The translations under genes were made by a program, and so were the position numbers. The notes beneath the pieces are model-generated. The model saw only the letters and a program-made list of their open reading frames with translations. It was not told where the DNA came from and searched no databases. From positions 3,162,001-3,226,000 of the forward strand of contig CP173058.1 in NCBI GenBank assembly GCA_044772875.1: a DNA stretch of 64,000 nt, written 5' to 3'. Each line of letters opens with the position of its first letter. The first letter of the stretch is position 1. Below are positions 24,820 through 34,403 of this stretch, piece by piece. This DNA comes from Morganella morganii_D (GTDB lineage Bacteria; Pseudomonadota; Gammaproteobacteria; Enterobacterales; Enterobacteriaceae).

Positions 24820-26629
24820 TTTTTTTACTCTGCATTATCGGCAACGTTATGGTGAACGTCGTTCCGTGATTTTCCTGACTTTCAAGGAAAATATCACCGC
24901 CGTGGCCGGCGATGATTCGCTGGCTGATAGCCAGTCCCAGCCCGGTTCCCGAGGCTTTGGTGGTAAAAAACGGATCAAAAATTTTCTTTTGCAGCGCCGC
25001 CGGAATCCCGGTGCCGTCATCACGGATCACCACCATGACCCGCTGCTCCTCCATATAGCAGGTGGAGATAAAGAGATTGCCTCTGGCCGGAATCGACTGC
25101 ACGGCGTTTATCATAATATTGAGCAGCACCTGACGCAGCAGCTCGCTGTTGGCCTCAATCAGCGGCAGTGTTTCATCCGGCACCCAGGTGAACGTGACCC
25201 GCGCTTCCACGCCTTTGGTTTTAACCAGCACCAGCGCTTCTTCAATCAGCCGGTTGACGCTGATCGGGCGGAATGTACCGGTCTGCGGCCGGGAAAAATC
25301 AAGCAGTTGACGGATGATCCGGTCAATGGAATCCACTTCCTTGAGAATAATACTGATGTATTCCAGTTTATCCGGGTGATTTTCAAGTTCTTTGAGGATC
25401 TGCACGAAACCGCTGATCGCCGTCAGCGGGTTGCGCACCTCATGCGCCACCCCGGCCATCAGCTCGCCGAGTGTGGCGAGTTTTTCCGCCTGCTGCATGC
25501 GGCGCTGAACCTCTTTCTGTGCAGTGAGATCTTTAAATATCACCAGTGCACCGATAAGCTCCCCGCCTGCATTACGGATGCGGCTGGTGCTGACATTTAT
25601 CTGAATAGTGCGGTCACGGGCAGGATACTCAATTTCCAGGCTGACGTGCTCGATACCGCGCGTCAGGGTATCCAGAACCGGGCTGGAAAAACTGCGTCCG
25701 GCAAAGACATCGCCGTAATATTTGCCGTGCAAATCCCGTTCCAGATAGCCGGTTATCTCTTCCGCCGCCGGGTTAATCATGGTGACGCAGCCATTGATAT
25801 CCACTGCTATCACGCCGTCCGCCGCACTTTCAATAATCAGCTCGTTGAGGGTTTTCATCTCCCGCAGTGTCTGTGCCAGAGCGTTTACGCTGTCGCTGAT
25901 TTCCCCCATTTCTCCTTTCATCATCGGCAGATGGATATTGAGGTCATGAGAGAGGTCACTCAGGCCGCTTTTAATCGCGCCGATATCACGGCTGAAATGA
26001 CGGGAAAAAACAATAATAATCAGCAGACTGAACAGGATACCCAGCGCGATGACTACAATGATTCTGATGTCCATCGCCAGTGCCTGACGGTCAATATCAT
26101 CCGTCAGTTCATTCGCCCAGATATAACCGGCGACCTCGCCACCGCGTCTGACAGGGATCATCGCATTCATAATATTGCCGCGTACCTGTGTTCCCCAGCC
26201 GACTTCAGCTTCTCCCGTTGCCATCACATGACGGCCGGGGTGATCCTCACTGATTCGTGTGCCGGTTTTGTTGCCGTAACGGGCACGCGGGGAATAGGTC
26301 ACAATACCGTCAAGGTCACGGTGGTAATATCCGGCACCGACACCCGGGAATGTGGAGGTGATAATTTCAGCCGCCGGATACAGCTTTTCACTGATCAGCG
26401 CCAGACGCTGCTCCCGCGGCAGGGATGCCGCAAGCTCATATTCATTATTCAGCGCCTGCTCCAGCAAACCGGCGACAGAATAGAGTTTGTTCCGTTTTTC
26501 CTGCAACAAGGCGGAACGTCCCTCGGTTTCCACAAAATAACCGATGATAAGTGTCGGGACTGTGACCAGCAGAATGGCCATCAGTATGAGTTTGTCACGC
26601 AGACCGAAGGGATAATATTTATGCAACAC
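24806..26629 (-). CDS. atoS: sensor histidine kinase AtoS
   Basis: The 607-residue protein has an N-terminal membrane segment, an extracytoplasmic region to about residue 185, a second membrane segment (IIVVIALGILFSLLIIIVF), HAMP-like and PAS regions, then the kinase core. The phospho-accepting histidine is in GVAHEVRNPLTA and the ATP-binding G boxes are DDGTGIPA and GTGLGLAI. It pairs with AtoC, and the two genes overlap. The length equals that of the E. coli protein (608). Confidence 0.95.
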   Translation of the reverse strand: MLHKYYPFGLRDKLILMAILLVTVPTLIIGYFVETEGRSALLQEKRNKLYSVAGLLEQALNNEYELAASLPREQRLALISEKLYPAAEIITSTFPGVGAGYYHRDLDGIVTYSPRARYGNKTGTRISEDHPGRHVMATGEAEVGWGTQVRGNIMNAMIPVRRGGEVAGYIWANELTDDIDRQALAMDIRIIVVIALGILFSLLIIIVFSRHFSRDIGAIKSGLSDLSHDLNIHLPMMKGEMGEISDSVNALAQTLREMKTLNELIIESAADGVIAVDINGCVTMINPAAEEITGYLERDLHGKYYGDVFAGRSFSSPVLDTLTRGIEHVSLEIEYPARDRTIQINVSTSRIRNAGGELIGALVIFKDLTAQKEVQRRMQQAEKLATLGELMAGVAHEVRNPLTAISGFVQILKELENHPDKLEYISIILKEVDSIDRIIRQLLDFSRPQTGTFRPISVNRLIEEALVLVKTKGVEARVTFTWVPDETLPLIEANSELLRQVLLNIMINAVQSIPARGNLFISTCYMEEQRVMVVIRDDGTGIPAALQKKIFDPFFTTKASGTGLGLAISQRIIAGHGGDIFLESQENHGTTFTITLPIMQSKKNDYT

Positions 26630-26779
26630 AGAAGGCCCGTCTGAAAAGCAATATGATTCATCAGCATATACAACTGATTAAAAAATATCTTTGCGAACGG
26701 TCATAGATCCGGAATCTCTGTAAAAACAACAGGATAATTGATGATTAAGAATATTACCGGCAGGGAAAAGCAAAGAATA

Positions 26780-26806
26780 CGGCAGCAGAGACAGGATCTG
26801 CTGCCG
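26780..26806 (-). terminator. terminator downstream of eda
   Basis: CGGCAGCAG/CTGCTGCCG stem with a 9-base loop follows the eda stop in the minus direction. The downstream tract is only moderately T-rich, so it is a weaker call. It separates the hexuronate operon from atoSC. Confidence 0.65.
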
Positions 26807-26822
26807 GAACGATAAAAAATCC

Positions 26823-27458
26823 TTACTTCACAAACTCACTGGCTTCACGCGCCAGTTTGCCGATGGCTGCCCAGTCTTTTGCTTTGATAAGCGAAGCCGG
26901 TACCATCCAGGAGCCGCCGCAGGCCACAATCTGCGGGATAGCCAGATAGTCGCGGATATTGTTCAGCCCGATGCCGCCGGTCGGCATCACCTGTAACTGG
27001 TGATACGGCGCCAGCATAGCTTTGATCATCGGAATACCGCCTGACGGCTCTGCCGGGAAGAACTTCACAAAATCGATACCCAGCTCCAGCGCCTGCTCAA
27101 CCGCGCTTGGATTGTTGATCCCCGGCACAATCGGGATATCAATCTGCTGACACGCCTGAACAGTATTCGGGTTCAGACCGGGAGAAACAACAAACTGCGC
27201 ACCGGCAGCTTTCGCCTGACGCACCTGCTCGCGGTTAATCACGGTTCCCGCGCCCACCAACATATCCGGACGGGCTTCACGCAGCAGTTTGATGGCTTCC
27301 GCCGCACAATCGGTACGGAAAGTGATCTCCGCCACCGGCAGACCATTGTCCGCCAGCGCCTGACCTAACGGGATAATATCTTCCGCGTTATCCACGGCGA
27401 TCACCGGCACAATCTTCAGCTGCCGGAAACGGGTAATCATTGCCTGTAATTCGGACAT
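26823..27458 (-). CDS. eda: 2-keto-3-deoxy-6-phosphogluconate aldolase
   Basis: Eda splits KDPG into pyruvate and glyceraldehyde 3-phosphate, the end of glucuronate breakdown and of the Entner-Doudoroff path. The 211-residue product has the Schiff-base lysine in FVKFFPAE, the glutamate in VAEITFRT and the GAGTVINREQ loop. It is the last gene of the uxuA-uxuB-uxaC-kdgK-eda run. A 20-base gap separates it from kdgK. Confidence 0.94.
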   Translation of the reverse strand: MSELQAMITRFRQLKIVPVIAVDNAEDIIPLGQALADNGLPVAEITFRTDCAAEAIKLLREARPDMLVGAGTVINREQVRQAKAAGAQFVVSPGLNPNTVQACQQIDIPIVPGINNPSAVEQALELGIDFVKFFPAEPSGGIPMIKAMLAPYHQLQVMPTGGIGLNNIRDYLAIPQIVACGGSWMVPASLIKAKDWAAIGKLAREASEFVK

Positions 27459-27478
27459 CTCGTTCTCCTCTTTTCCCG

Positions 27479-28441
27479 TTAAAACGTGTTATTCAGTAAA
27501 GTATCGGTGACCTGGCGGGTCGCCGCCTGCGGGATTATCGCCCCTTTGTGCTGAATCACCACACCCGCGAGCCGGTGACCCATACGGGCAGCGCATTCAA
27601 TATCCGCCCCGGTAAGCCAGCCCGCCAGGAAACCGGCGTTGAATGCATCGCCGGCAGACGTGGTATCAACCACCTGTGCCACCGGGGTGGTGGCAATATT
27701 GATGACCGGCGCGTCAGTGCGCAGATCACGGTAGTCACATCCCTGCGCACCCGCTTTGATAATCGCCTGCTTTACCCCGGCGTTTGCCAGGCGGGAAAAG
27801 GTGGCATTACGGTCGCTGTCACCCCACAGCCGCGCTTCGTCATCATCAGTAACCAGCGCCATGTCTGTCAGTGCATACATCGCCTGATAACAGTCACGGG
27901 TTTCATTTTCATCCGCCCACAGCGCCGGGCGGTAATTGCTGTCAAACAGAATAGTTTTTCCCTGCTGTGACAGTGTTTTCAAATCAGCCAGCAACCGCAG
28001 CCGGTCTTCCGGCGGCAGAATGGCGAGGCTGATCCCGCTGAGATAGATGGCATCCATCTGCGCCAGTTGTGCCAGCAGCGCCGGGTAATCCGGATGGCGG
28101 ACAAGATAACGCGCCGCCGAATCATTACGCCAGTAAAGGAACGTGCGCTCGCCCTGCTCATCCAGCTGAATAAGGTATAACCCCGGCTGATGATGCGGAT
28201 CGATCAGTACATGCGCGGTATTCACGCCTTCTGCCTGCCAGCGGCTGATCATGCCTTTACTGAGCGGATCTGTTCCCATGGCAGAGATAAAATTCACCTC
28301 AACAGCATCTCCGGCCGCGCGGGCCAGATAAACCGCGCTGTTCAGTGCATCACCGCCGTAACGCTGAACCATTTCCCCGAACGGCGCGCCGTTGAGTTCA
28401 ATCATGCACTCGCCGATCAGACCAATGCGTTTCACTGTCAT
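27479..28441 (-). CDS. kdgK: 2-keto-3-deoxygluconate kinase
   Basis: KdgK phosphorylates 2-keto-3-deoxygluconate, the product of mannonate dehydratase, to KDPG. The 320-residue protein is a PfkB/ribokinase-family enzyme with the C-terminal signature DTTSAGDAFNAGF containing the catalytic aspartate. Its ATG shares one base with the uxaC stop codon (TAATG), indicating translational coupling. Confidence 0.93.
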   Translation of the reverse strand: MTVKRIGLIGECMIELNGAPFGEMVQRYGGDALNSAVYLARAAGDAVEVNFISAMGTDPLSKGMISRWQAEGVNTAHVLIDPHHQPGLYLIQLDEQGERTFLYWRNDSAARYLVRHPDYPALLAQLAQMDAIYLSGISLAILPPEDRLRLLADLKTLSQQGKTILFDSNYRPALWADENETRDCYQAMYALTDMALVTDDDEARLWGDSDRNATFSRLANAGVKQAIIKAGAQGCDYRDLRTDAPVINIATTPVAQVVDTTSAGDAFNAGFLAGWLTGADIECAARMGHRLAGVVIQHKGAIIPQAATRQVTDTLLNNTF

Positions 28442-29862
28442 TATTCACCTTTCACTGCGGAAAAATAACGCTGTGCATTATTGAAACAGATATCACGCAC
28501 CATCTGCCCCAGCATGGTTTCATCCGCCGGAATTTCGCCGTTTACCGCCAGCGTGCCGAGCATATTGCACAGAATGCGGCGGAAGTATTCATGACGAGTA
28601 TAGGACAGGAAACTGCGTGAATCTGTCAGCATACCGACAAACTGACTTAACAGCCCGAGCTGTGACAACTGTTCCAGCTGACGCTGCATACCGTCTTTCT
28701 GGTCATTGAACCACCAGCCGGAACCAAACTGAATTTTTCCTGCGATTCCGCCGCCCTGGAAGTTGCCGATCATGGTCGCCAGTACTTCATTATCACGCGG
28801 ATTCAGGCAATAAAGGATGGTGCGCGGCAGCTCATCGGTTTTATCCATTTCATCGAGCAGACGCGAGAGCGGATAGGCCACCGGCGCATCACCGATGGAA
28901 TCAAAACCGCTGTCTGCACCGAGCAGATTAAACATACGCGTGTTATTGTTGCGCAGTGCACCAATGTGCAGCTGCATCACCCAGCCGCGTTTCGCATACT
29001 GCTTTCCGAGCCAGACCAGCACTGCCGTTGCAAACTGCGCGGTGGCGGTTTCATCCGGGATTTCCCCGGCGAGGCGTTTCTGCAGAATCGCATCCAGCAC
29101 GGATTCATCCGGCACCGGTGCATAACGCAGAATTTCAATACCGTGGTCAGAGGCAACACAGCCGTGCTGCGCAAAGTGCCCCAGACGGCGATCCAGCGCG
29201 GTCAGCAGGTCACTGAAACGGCGGATATCCACATCGGCACTCTGTCCGAGCTTCGCGATGTAATCCGTGAAGCCGTCCAGCTCAATTTTAAAGGCACGAT
29301 CCGGACGCCAGCTCGGACGCACTTCAACAGCAAAACTGTCATCCTGCGCAATCTGCCGGTGGTATTCCAGTGAGTCCGCCGGGTCATCCGTTGTGCCGAC
29401 CATATGCACATTCATCTGCTGCATAATGCCGCGCGCGAAAAATTCCGGCTGCGTCAGTTTTTCATTAGCATCATCCCAGATGCTCTGTGCCGTTTCCGGG
29501 CCGAACACTTTGCCGGTGATACCGAACGGGCGGCGCAGTTCCAGATGTGTCCAGTGATAGAGCGGGTTGCCCAATGTCATCGGCACGGTTTTTGCCCACG
29601 CCTGATATTTTTCATAATCACTGCTGTCACGCCCGGTAATAAGCGATTCCGGGATCCCCGCTGAACGCATGCCGCGCCATTTATAGTGATCCCCTTCCAG
29701 CCAGATTTGCCCGAGGTTATCAAAACGGCGGTTTTCCGCGATTTCACGCGGATTCAGGTGGCAGTGATAGTCATAAACTGGCATGTCCGCCGCGTAGTCG
29801 TGATAAAGACGGCGGGCAATGTCGCTGTGCAGTAAAAAGTCTTCGCAAAGAAACTGTTTCAT
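28441..29862 (-). CDS. uxaC: glucuronate isomerase
   Basis: UxaC converts D-glucuronate to D-fructuronate (and galacturonate to tagaturonate). The 473-residue protein starts MKQFLCEDFLLHSD, like the E. coli enzyme, and shows the metal-binding DYHCHL motif of this amidohydrolase-like family. The ATG at 29862 has a GGAG site; the longer frame to 29913 runs into the end of uxuB and is rejected. In E. coli uxaC lies with uxaA at another locus, so its place inside a uxu operon here is notable. Confidence 0.93.
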   Translation of the reverse strand: MKQFLCEDFLLHSDIARRLYHDYAADMPVYDYHCHLNPREIAENRRFDNLGQIWLEGDHYKWRGMRSAGIPESLITGRDSSDYEKYQAWAKTVPMTLGNPLYHWTHLELRRPFGITGKVFGPETAQSIWDDANEKLTQPEFFARGIMQQMNVHMVGTTDDPADSLEYHRQIAQDDSFAVEVRPSWRPDRAFKIELDGFTDYIAKLGQSADVDIRRFSDLLTALDRRLGHFAQHGCVASDHGIEILRYAPVPDESVLDAILQKRLAGEIPDETATAQFATAVLVWLGKQYAKRGWVMQLHIGALRNNNTRMFNLLGADSGFDSIGDAPVAYPLSRLLDEMDKTDELPRTILYCLNPRDNEVLATMIGNFQGGGIAGKIQFGSGWWFNDQKDGMQRQLEQLSQLGLLSQFVGMLTDSRSFLSYTRHEYFRRILCNMLGTLAVNGEIPADETMLGQMVRDICFNNAQRYFSAVKGE

Positions 29863-29875
29863 AAAATCTCCGGGA

Positions 29876-31342
29876 TTACAGCGCGGCAACGGCCTGACGG
29901 GCACCGACATCAAGTAACTGCTGATACGCGCGTTTCACCGCATCAGCGAAACCCTGCTGCTTAGGCAGGTTGTCACCGAAAATGGATTCAATCGCCAGCA
30001 GTTCATCCACAACCGCGACAGACAGGCCGTGTTTTGCATAAATTGCCGCAAAAGTCTCTGCCAGCGGGTCACGCACATCAATTTTATTGCCCTGTTCATC
30101 CGTGCCGCTGACATAACGCATCCAGCCCGCCACACCCAGAGCCAGGTGACGATAGTCGCTGCCGTCCGCAATATGCTGCGCGACCGGATCCAGCAGGCGC
30201 TGCGGGAGCTTCTGGCTGCCGTCCATGGCAATCTGCCATGTCTGGTGTTTCAGGGACGGGTTGGTAAAGCGGTCAACCAGGTTATCCGCATAGGCGACCA
30301 GATCAGTTTCTTCCGGCATGGTAAGGGTCGGTGCCTGTTCATCCAGCATCAGTGCCCGCGCAGCTTTGCGGTAATCCGGGTTGGTCATGGTATCGGAAAT
30401 ATGGGCATAACCGCCGAGATAGCCGAGGTATGCCAGGAAGGAATGGCTGCCGTTGAGCATCCGCAGCTTCATTAATTCAAAAGGCACCACATCCTGCACA
30501 AACTGTGCACCTGCACAGTCCCACTCCGGACGACCGTTAACAAAGTTATCTTCAATCACCCACTGACGGAACGGCTCACAGGCGATAGCACAATTATCTT
30601 CCGTTCCCAGCAGTTGCGCGATTTCCGCCAGCGTTTCCGGTGTGGCGGCCGGGACAATCCGGTCAACCATGGTACACGGGAAGGAGACACCGGATTCAAT
30701 CCACGCCGCCAGGGCAGGATCCTGTAACCAGGCCAGGCCGAGGACCGCTTCGCGGGCAACATGACCATTCTCACGGACGTTATCACAGGAGAGCACAGTA
30801 AACGGCGGCAGGCCGCGCTCATGACGGCGTTTCAGCGCCGCAGTGATGTAGCCGATAGCGGAGCGGGGTGTCTCCGGCGTGGCCAGATCCTGTTTAATCA
30901 GGGCATTTTCCGGATCAAGCTGCCCGGTGGCCGGGTCAGTGCAGTAGCCTTTTTCGGTCACGGTCAGGGAAACAATACTGACATCCGGGGAAGCCATTTT
31001 CTCAATCACCGCATCAATGCCATCGATCAGTGGGTGCATGGCTTCTTTCACCGAGCCGATAATTTTCAGCTCTGTTTTATCCGCCCCTTTCTCTGCCACG
31101 GTATACAGCATGGACTGTGCTTTCAGCCCTTCAATCAGTGCCGCATCCTGCGCTGACATCAGGTTAACTTCGCAGTAACCCCAGTCGCTGTCTGTTTTTT
31201 CTAATACGTGATGGGTGTACAGCGCCTGATGTGCGCGGTGAAAAGCGCCGCAGCCAAGGTGAATAATACGGGTGGTGAGACGATCAGTCGTCCAGTCAGG
31301 ACGCGTTGCGGTGATCTCCGCAGTGACAAGATTCTTTTCCAT
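29876..31342 (-). CDS. uxuB: D-fructuronate reductase (mannonate oxidoreductase)
   Basis: UxuB reduces fructuronate to D-mannonate with NADH. The 488-residue product belongs to the long-chain mannitol dehydrogenase family, seen in IIHLGCGAFHRAHQALYTH (N-terminal NAD fold) and the KLRMLNGSHSFLAYLG catalytic lysine region. It resembles UxuB more than the tagaturonate reductase UxaB. A strong hairpin lies between uxuA and this gene. Confidence 0.92.
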   Translation of the reverse strand: MEKNLVTAEITATRPDWTTDRLTTRIIHLGCGAFHRAHQALYTHHVLEKTDSDWGYCEVNLMSAQDAALIEGLKAQSMLYTVAEKGADKTELKIIGSVKEAMHPLIDGIDAVIEKMASPDVSIVSLTVTEKGYCTDPATGQLDPENALIKQDLATPETPRSAIGYITAALKRRHERGLPPFTVLSCDNVRENGHVAREAVLGLAWLQDPALAAWIESGVSFPCTMVDRIVPAATPETLAEIAQLLGTEDNCAIACEPFRQWVIEDNFVNGRPEWDCAGAQFVQDVVPFELMKLRMLNGSHSFLAYLGYLGGYAHISDTMTNPDYRKAARALMLDEQAPTLTMPEETDLVAYADNLVDRFTNPSLKHQTWQIAMDGSQKLPQRLLDPVAQHIADGSDYRHLALGVAGWMRYVSGTDEQGNKIDVRDPLAETFAAIYAKHGLSVAVVDELLAIESIFGDNLPKQQGFADAVKRAYQQLLDVGARQAVAAL

Positions 31343-31359
31343 TACAGGCTCCCCGGGAG

Positions 31360-31387
31360 CGGGCTGCGGGAGAGATCCCGCAGCCCG
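31360..31387. repeat. intercistronic hairpin between uxuA and uxuB
   Basis: CGGGCTGCGGG/CCCGCAGCCCG is a perfect GC-rich 11-bp stem with a 6-base loop. No T-run follows. It ends 18 bases before the uxuB start and overlaps a second small palindrome (GCTCC/GGAGC), so it may control uxuB translation or protect the uxuA mRNA end. Confidence 0.65.
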
Positions 31388-31409
31388 GCAGGTACAAAGG
31401 TATGAGATA

Positions 31410-32594
31410 TTATTTTGTATAGAATGCGCGGTGAATACCCATTTCCAGACCCCGGATTTCAGCCAGCCCTTTCAGGCGGCCGATAGCAGAATAGCCCGGG
31501 TTGGTTTTCTTCTTCAGGTCATCCAGCATCTGATGGCCGTGATCCGGACGCATCGGGATCAGAGACTCTTCCCCGCTCTCGCGGCGGCGGTTCTCTTCGG
31601 CGGCAACTGCGCTTATCACATTATACATATCCACATCACCGGCCAGATGCGCCGCTTCGTGGAAGGTATTCGGGTTTTCTTCGCGCATGGTTGAACGCAG
31701 ATGCAGGAAGTAAATCCGCGGACCAAAAGTCTTAATCATATTGACCAGGTCGTTGTCAGCACGTACCCCGTAAGAACCGGTACACATGGTATAACCGTTG
31801 GCATCACTGTTGACGGTATCCGCCATCCACTGCATATCTTCAATCGTGGAGACAATACGCGGCAGACCAAGGATAGGACGCGGAGGATCATCAGGATGCA
31901 CAGCCATTTTCAGGCCGCACTCTTCTGCAACCGGAATGATTTTATTCAGGAAATACGCAAAATTCTCACGTAATTTCGCTTTATCGATACCGGCGTAACG
32001 TTTCAGGTGTTGGCGGAATTGTTCAAGTGTATAGCCTTCTTCCGCACCCGGAAGACCGGCAATAATATTTTTTATCAGTTTTTGTTTTTCATCATCCCGC
32101 ATGGTTTCAAAGCGGGTTTTGGCCTGCGCCAGTTCTGTTACTGTATAGTCCTGCTCAGCCCCTTCACGCTGTAAGAGGTAAATCTCGAACACCGCGAATT
32201 CAATCTGATCAAAACGCAATGCTTTTGAGCCGTCCGGCAGCTCATATTCCAGGTCAGTACGGGTCCAGTCGAGAACCGGCATAAAGTTGTAACAGACAGT
32301 ATAAATACCACAGGCGGCGAGGTTACGCAGGGATTGCTGATAGTTGGCAATCCATTTTTCATAATCACCGGTCTGTGTTTTGATGTCTTCGTGGATCGGT
32401 ACACTTTCAACCACCGTCCATTCCAGATGATTAGCTTCAATCAGCGCTTTACGCTTCTGAATTTCTTCTGTGCTCCAGACTTCACCGTTCGGGATATGGT
32501 GCAGCGCTGTCACGATACCGGTTGCGCCTGCCTGACGAATATCAGATAAAGTAACCGGATCTGCCGGTCCGTACCAACGCCAAGTTTGTTTCAT
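31410..32594 (-). CDS. uxuA: mannonate dehydratase
   Basis: UxuA dehydrates D-mannonate to 2-keto-3-deoxygluconate. The 394-residue length equals that of the E. coli enzyme, and segments such as MKQTWRWYGP, MAVHPDDPP and RPDHGHQML contain the metal-binding residues of this xylose-isomerase-like family. GAGG precedes the ATG. It is first in the operon, reading away from the transporter gene across a 400-bp operator-rich region. Confidence 0.95.
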   Translation of the reverse strand: MKQTWRWYGPADPVTLSDIRQAGATGIVTALHHIPNGEVWSTEEIQKRKALIEANHLEWTVVESVPIHEDIKTQTGDYEKWIANYQQSLRNLAACGIYTVCYNFMPVLDWTRTDLEYELPDGSKALRFDQIEFAVFEIYLLQREGAEQDYTVTELAQAKTRFETMRDDEKQKLIKNIIAGLPGAEEGYTLEQFRQHLKRYAGIDKAKLRENFAYFLNKIIPVAEECGLKMAVHPDDPPRPILGLPRIVSTIEDMQWMADTVNSDANGYTMCTGSYGVRADNDLVNMIKTFGPRIYFLHLRSTMREENPNTFHEAAHLAGDVDMYNVISAVAAEENRRRESGEESLIPMRPDHGHQMLDDLKKKTNPGYSAIGRLKGLAEIRGLEMGIHRAFYTK

Positions 32595-32748
32595 ACTAAA
32601 CCTCGTTTATGCTCCGTAAAGATAACCGGATAACCTTGTTCAGCAGGTGATACTGCCTGTTTTATTTCGCCGCCCCGGTTTTGCGAACCGGGAAACACGT
32701 CAGCAGGTTTCCGGAACGGTATAGTGACATACAACATCATAGCAAACC

Positions 32749-32778
32749 ATTCTGGTCAACCAATTTGGTTAACCAGAT
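32749..32778. promoter_or_regulatory. overlapping pair of UxuR/ExuR-type operators
   Basis: ATTCTGGTCAACCAATT (32749-32765) and AATTTGGTTAACCAGAT (32762-32778) are two TGGTNNACCA palindromes that share four bases. This fits the AAATTGGTNNACCAATTT-type operator of UxuR/ExuR. The pair lies about 155 bp before uxuA. Confidence 0.7.
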
Positions 32779-32793
32779 CACAATAAGGCGATC

Positions 32794-32810
32794 ATTTTGG
32801 GCGACCAATA
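32794..32810. promoter_or_regulatory. UxuR/ExuR-type operator, variant
   Basis: ATTTTGGGCGACCAATA keeps the TTGG...CCAA arms of the operator with an altered centre. It lies between the paired sites and the site nearest the transporter gene. Confidence 0.5.
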
Positions 32811-32907
32811 TAAAACCAAGAGTTTGATCACATAATGATGCCTACCTTTTATGCAGAATCCCATTGAATCAGTAAGAAAATAAGTTAACAGCGATGGATC
32901 GCCCATA

Positions 32908-32924
32908 AATTTGGTTAACCAATA
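32908..32924. promoter_or_regulatory. UxuR/ExuR-type operator near the transporter gene
   Basis: AATTTGGTTAACCAATA is the best single match to the TTGGTTAACCAA palindrome. It lies about 72 bp before the transporter start, suitable for repression of that promoter. Confidence 0.7.
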
Positions 32925-32995
32925 ATCAAAGCCGGTTTAACCATTCTGAAAGACAGGGTTGACGGAAAAACAGCATAAAATTCAAAAGGCTGACT

Positions 32996-34294
32996 ATGAA
33001 AACAATTAAACATTACAGATGGCATATGATTCTGCTGGTATGCTTCATAACCATCATTAACTACCTTGATCGTACCGCATTAGGTGTTGCAGCACCGACA
33101 ATTATGAATGACCTGGGGATCACCAAAGAACAGTATTCCTGGGTTGTCAGCGCATTCCAGCTGGCATACACCATCGGTCAGCCAATCATGGGTTTCTTTA
33201 TTGATACGATTGGTCTGAAACTCGGTTTCTTTATCTGTGCCATCATCTGGGGTCTTGCCACCATGGCTCACGCACTGACCGGCTCCTGGCAGGGTCTGGC
33301 CTTTATGCGCGGGATCATGGGTTTCAGTGAAGCCTCCGCCATTCCTGCCGGTGTAAAAACCGCCGCTACCTGGTTCCCGGCAAAAGAGCGCGGGATCGCC
33401 ACCGGTGTGTTTAACATGGGGACATCTTTCGGTGCGATGCTGGCTCCGCCGCTGATCGCCTGGTGTATCATGTTCCACAGCTGGCAGTTCGCCTTTATTG
33501 TTGCCGGTGCGCTGGCCATTGTCGCCGCCTTTGTCTGGTTCTTCTTTTATAAAGATCCGAAAGATGCAAAACGCCTGTCTGATGAAGAACGTGCCTATAT
33601 TGAAAACGGCCAGGAAAAACACCTCAAATCAACAAAGAAAGAAAAAACTTCTGTTATCAATATCCTGAAGCAGCGTAACTTCTGGGGTATCGGTATCTCC
33701 CGTTTCCTCGCGGATCCGGCATGGGGAACGATTAACTTCTGGGTACCTATTTTCTTCGTGGAAACCCTGCATTTCAGCCTGAAAGAGATCGCGATGTTTG
33801 TCTGGCTGCCGTTCCTGATGGCAGACCTGGGCTGTCTGGCCAGCGGATTCGTGGCGAAATATTTCAACGACCGCGGTGTTTCCCTGATCAACTCACGTCG
33901 TATCACCTTCACCATCGGTGCAGTTCTGATGACCACTATCGGTCTGGTCAGTATCGTTGAGAACCCGTATGTCGCTGTGCTGTTAATCAGTATCGGTGGT
34001 TTCTCCCACCAGCTGTTATCCACTGTTGCCGCCACCCTCGGCGGGGATCTGTTCAAGAAAGACGAAGTGGCAACCGCTGTCGGTATGGCCGGTGCATGTG
34101 CATGGTCCGGTCAGTTAATCTTTAACTTATTTATCGGTGCATTCGTCGGTATCATCGGCTTCGGTCCGTTCTTTATTGCTCTGGCTGTCTTCGACCTTAT
34201 CGGTGCCGCCGCACTGTGGATCCTGATCAAAGAGAAAAAAGAGCCGCAGAGCCCCGCACAGGATAGTGGTGAAACATTAATAGCTTCCCGCTAA
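32996..34294 (+). CDS. exuT: ExuT-like hexuronate transporter (MFS, ACS family)
   Basis: The 432-residue protein has about 12 membrane segments and belongs to the anion:cation symporter branch of the MFS, as shown by INYLDRTALGVAAPTIMNDLG near the N-terminus and FNMGTSFGAMLAPPL in the fourth to fifth span. ExuT imports glucuronate and galacturonate by proton symport. Its place between uxuA and uxuR with UxuR-type operators supports hexuronate as substrate. The symbol is given by function; it could also be named as an exuT homologue. Confidence 0.85.
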   Translation: MKTIKHYRWHMILLVCFITIINYLDRTALGVAAPTIMNDLGITKEQYSWVVSAFQLAYTIGQPIMGFFIDTIGLKLGFFICAIIWGLATMAHALTGSWQGLAFMRGIMGFSEASAIPAGVKTAATWFPAKERGIATGVFNMGTSFGAMLAPPLIAWCIMFHSWQFAFIVAGALAIVAAFVWFFFYKDPKDAKRLSDEERAYIENGQEKHLKSTKKEKTSVINILKQRNFWGIGISRFLADPAWGTINFWVPIFFVETLHFSLKEIAMFVWLPFLMADLGCLASGFVAKYFNDRGVSLINSRRITFTIGAVLMTTIGLVSIVENPYVAVLLISIGGFSHQLLSTVAATLGGDLFKKDEVATAVGMAGACAWSGQLIFNLFIGAFVGIIGFGPFFIALAVFDLIGAAALWILIKEKKEPQSPAQDSGETLIASR

Positions 34295-34314
34295 TCTGCT
34301 GAAATCTGTATCAG

Positions 34315-34352
34315 AGAGATACACAGGCAACCCGCTGTGTATCTCTTTTTTT
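34315..34352 (+). terminator. terminator after the hexuronate transporter gene
   Basis: AGAGATACACAG/CTGTGTATCTCT is a perfect 12-bp stem followed by seven T residues, so uxuR must have its own promoter. Confidence 0.9.
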
Positions 34353-34403
34353 GTGCTGCATCCCGGATTCAGCCGCTTTTTTGATAAACACCGGCGTAAA
34401 ATC

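Noticed and set aside
24611..26644. 677-codon open frame on the plus strand opposite atoS
   Set aside because: It is the antisense of atoS/atoC, is rich in His/Arg/Gln as expected for a shadow frame, and has no recognisable domain.
32762..32783. CRP site overlapping the uxu operator
   Set aside because: Only the TCACA half is good; the left half matches three of five positions.
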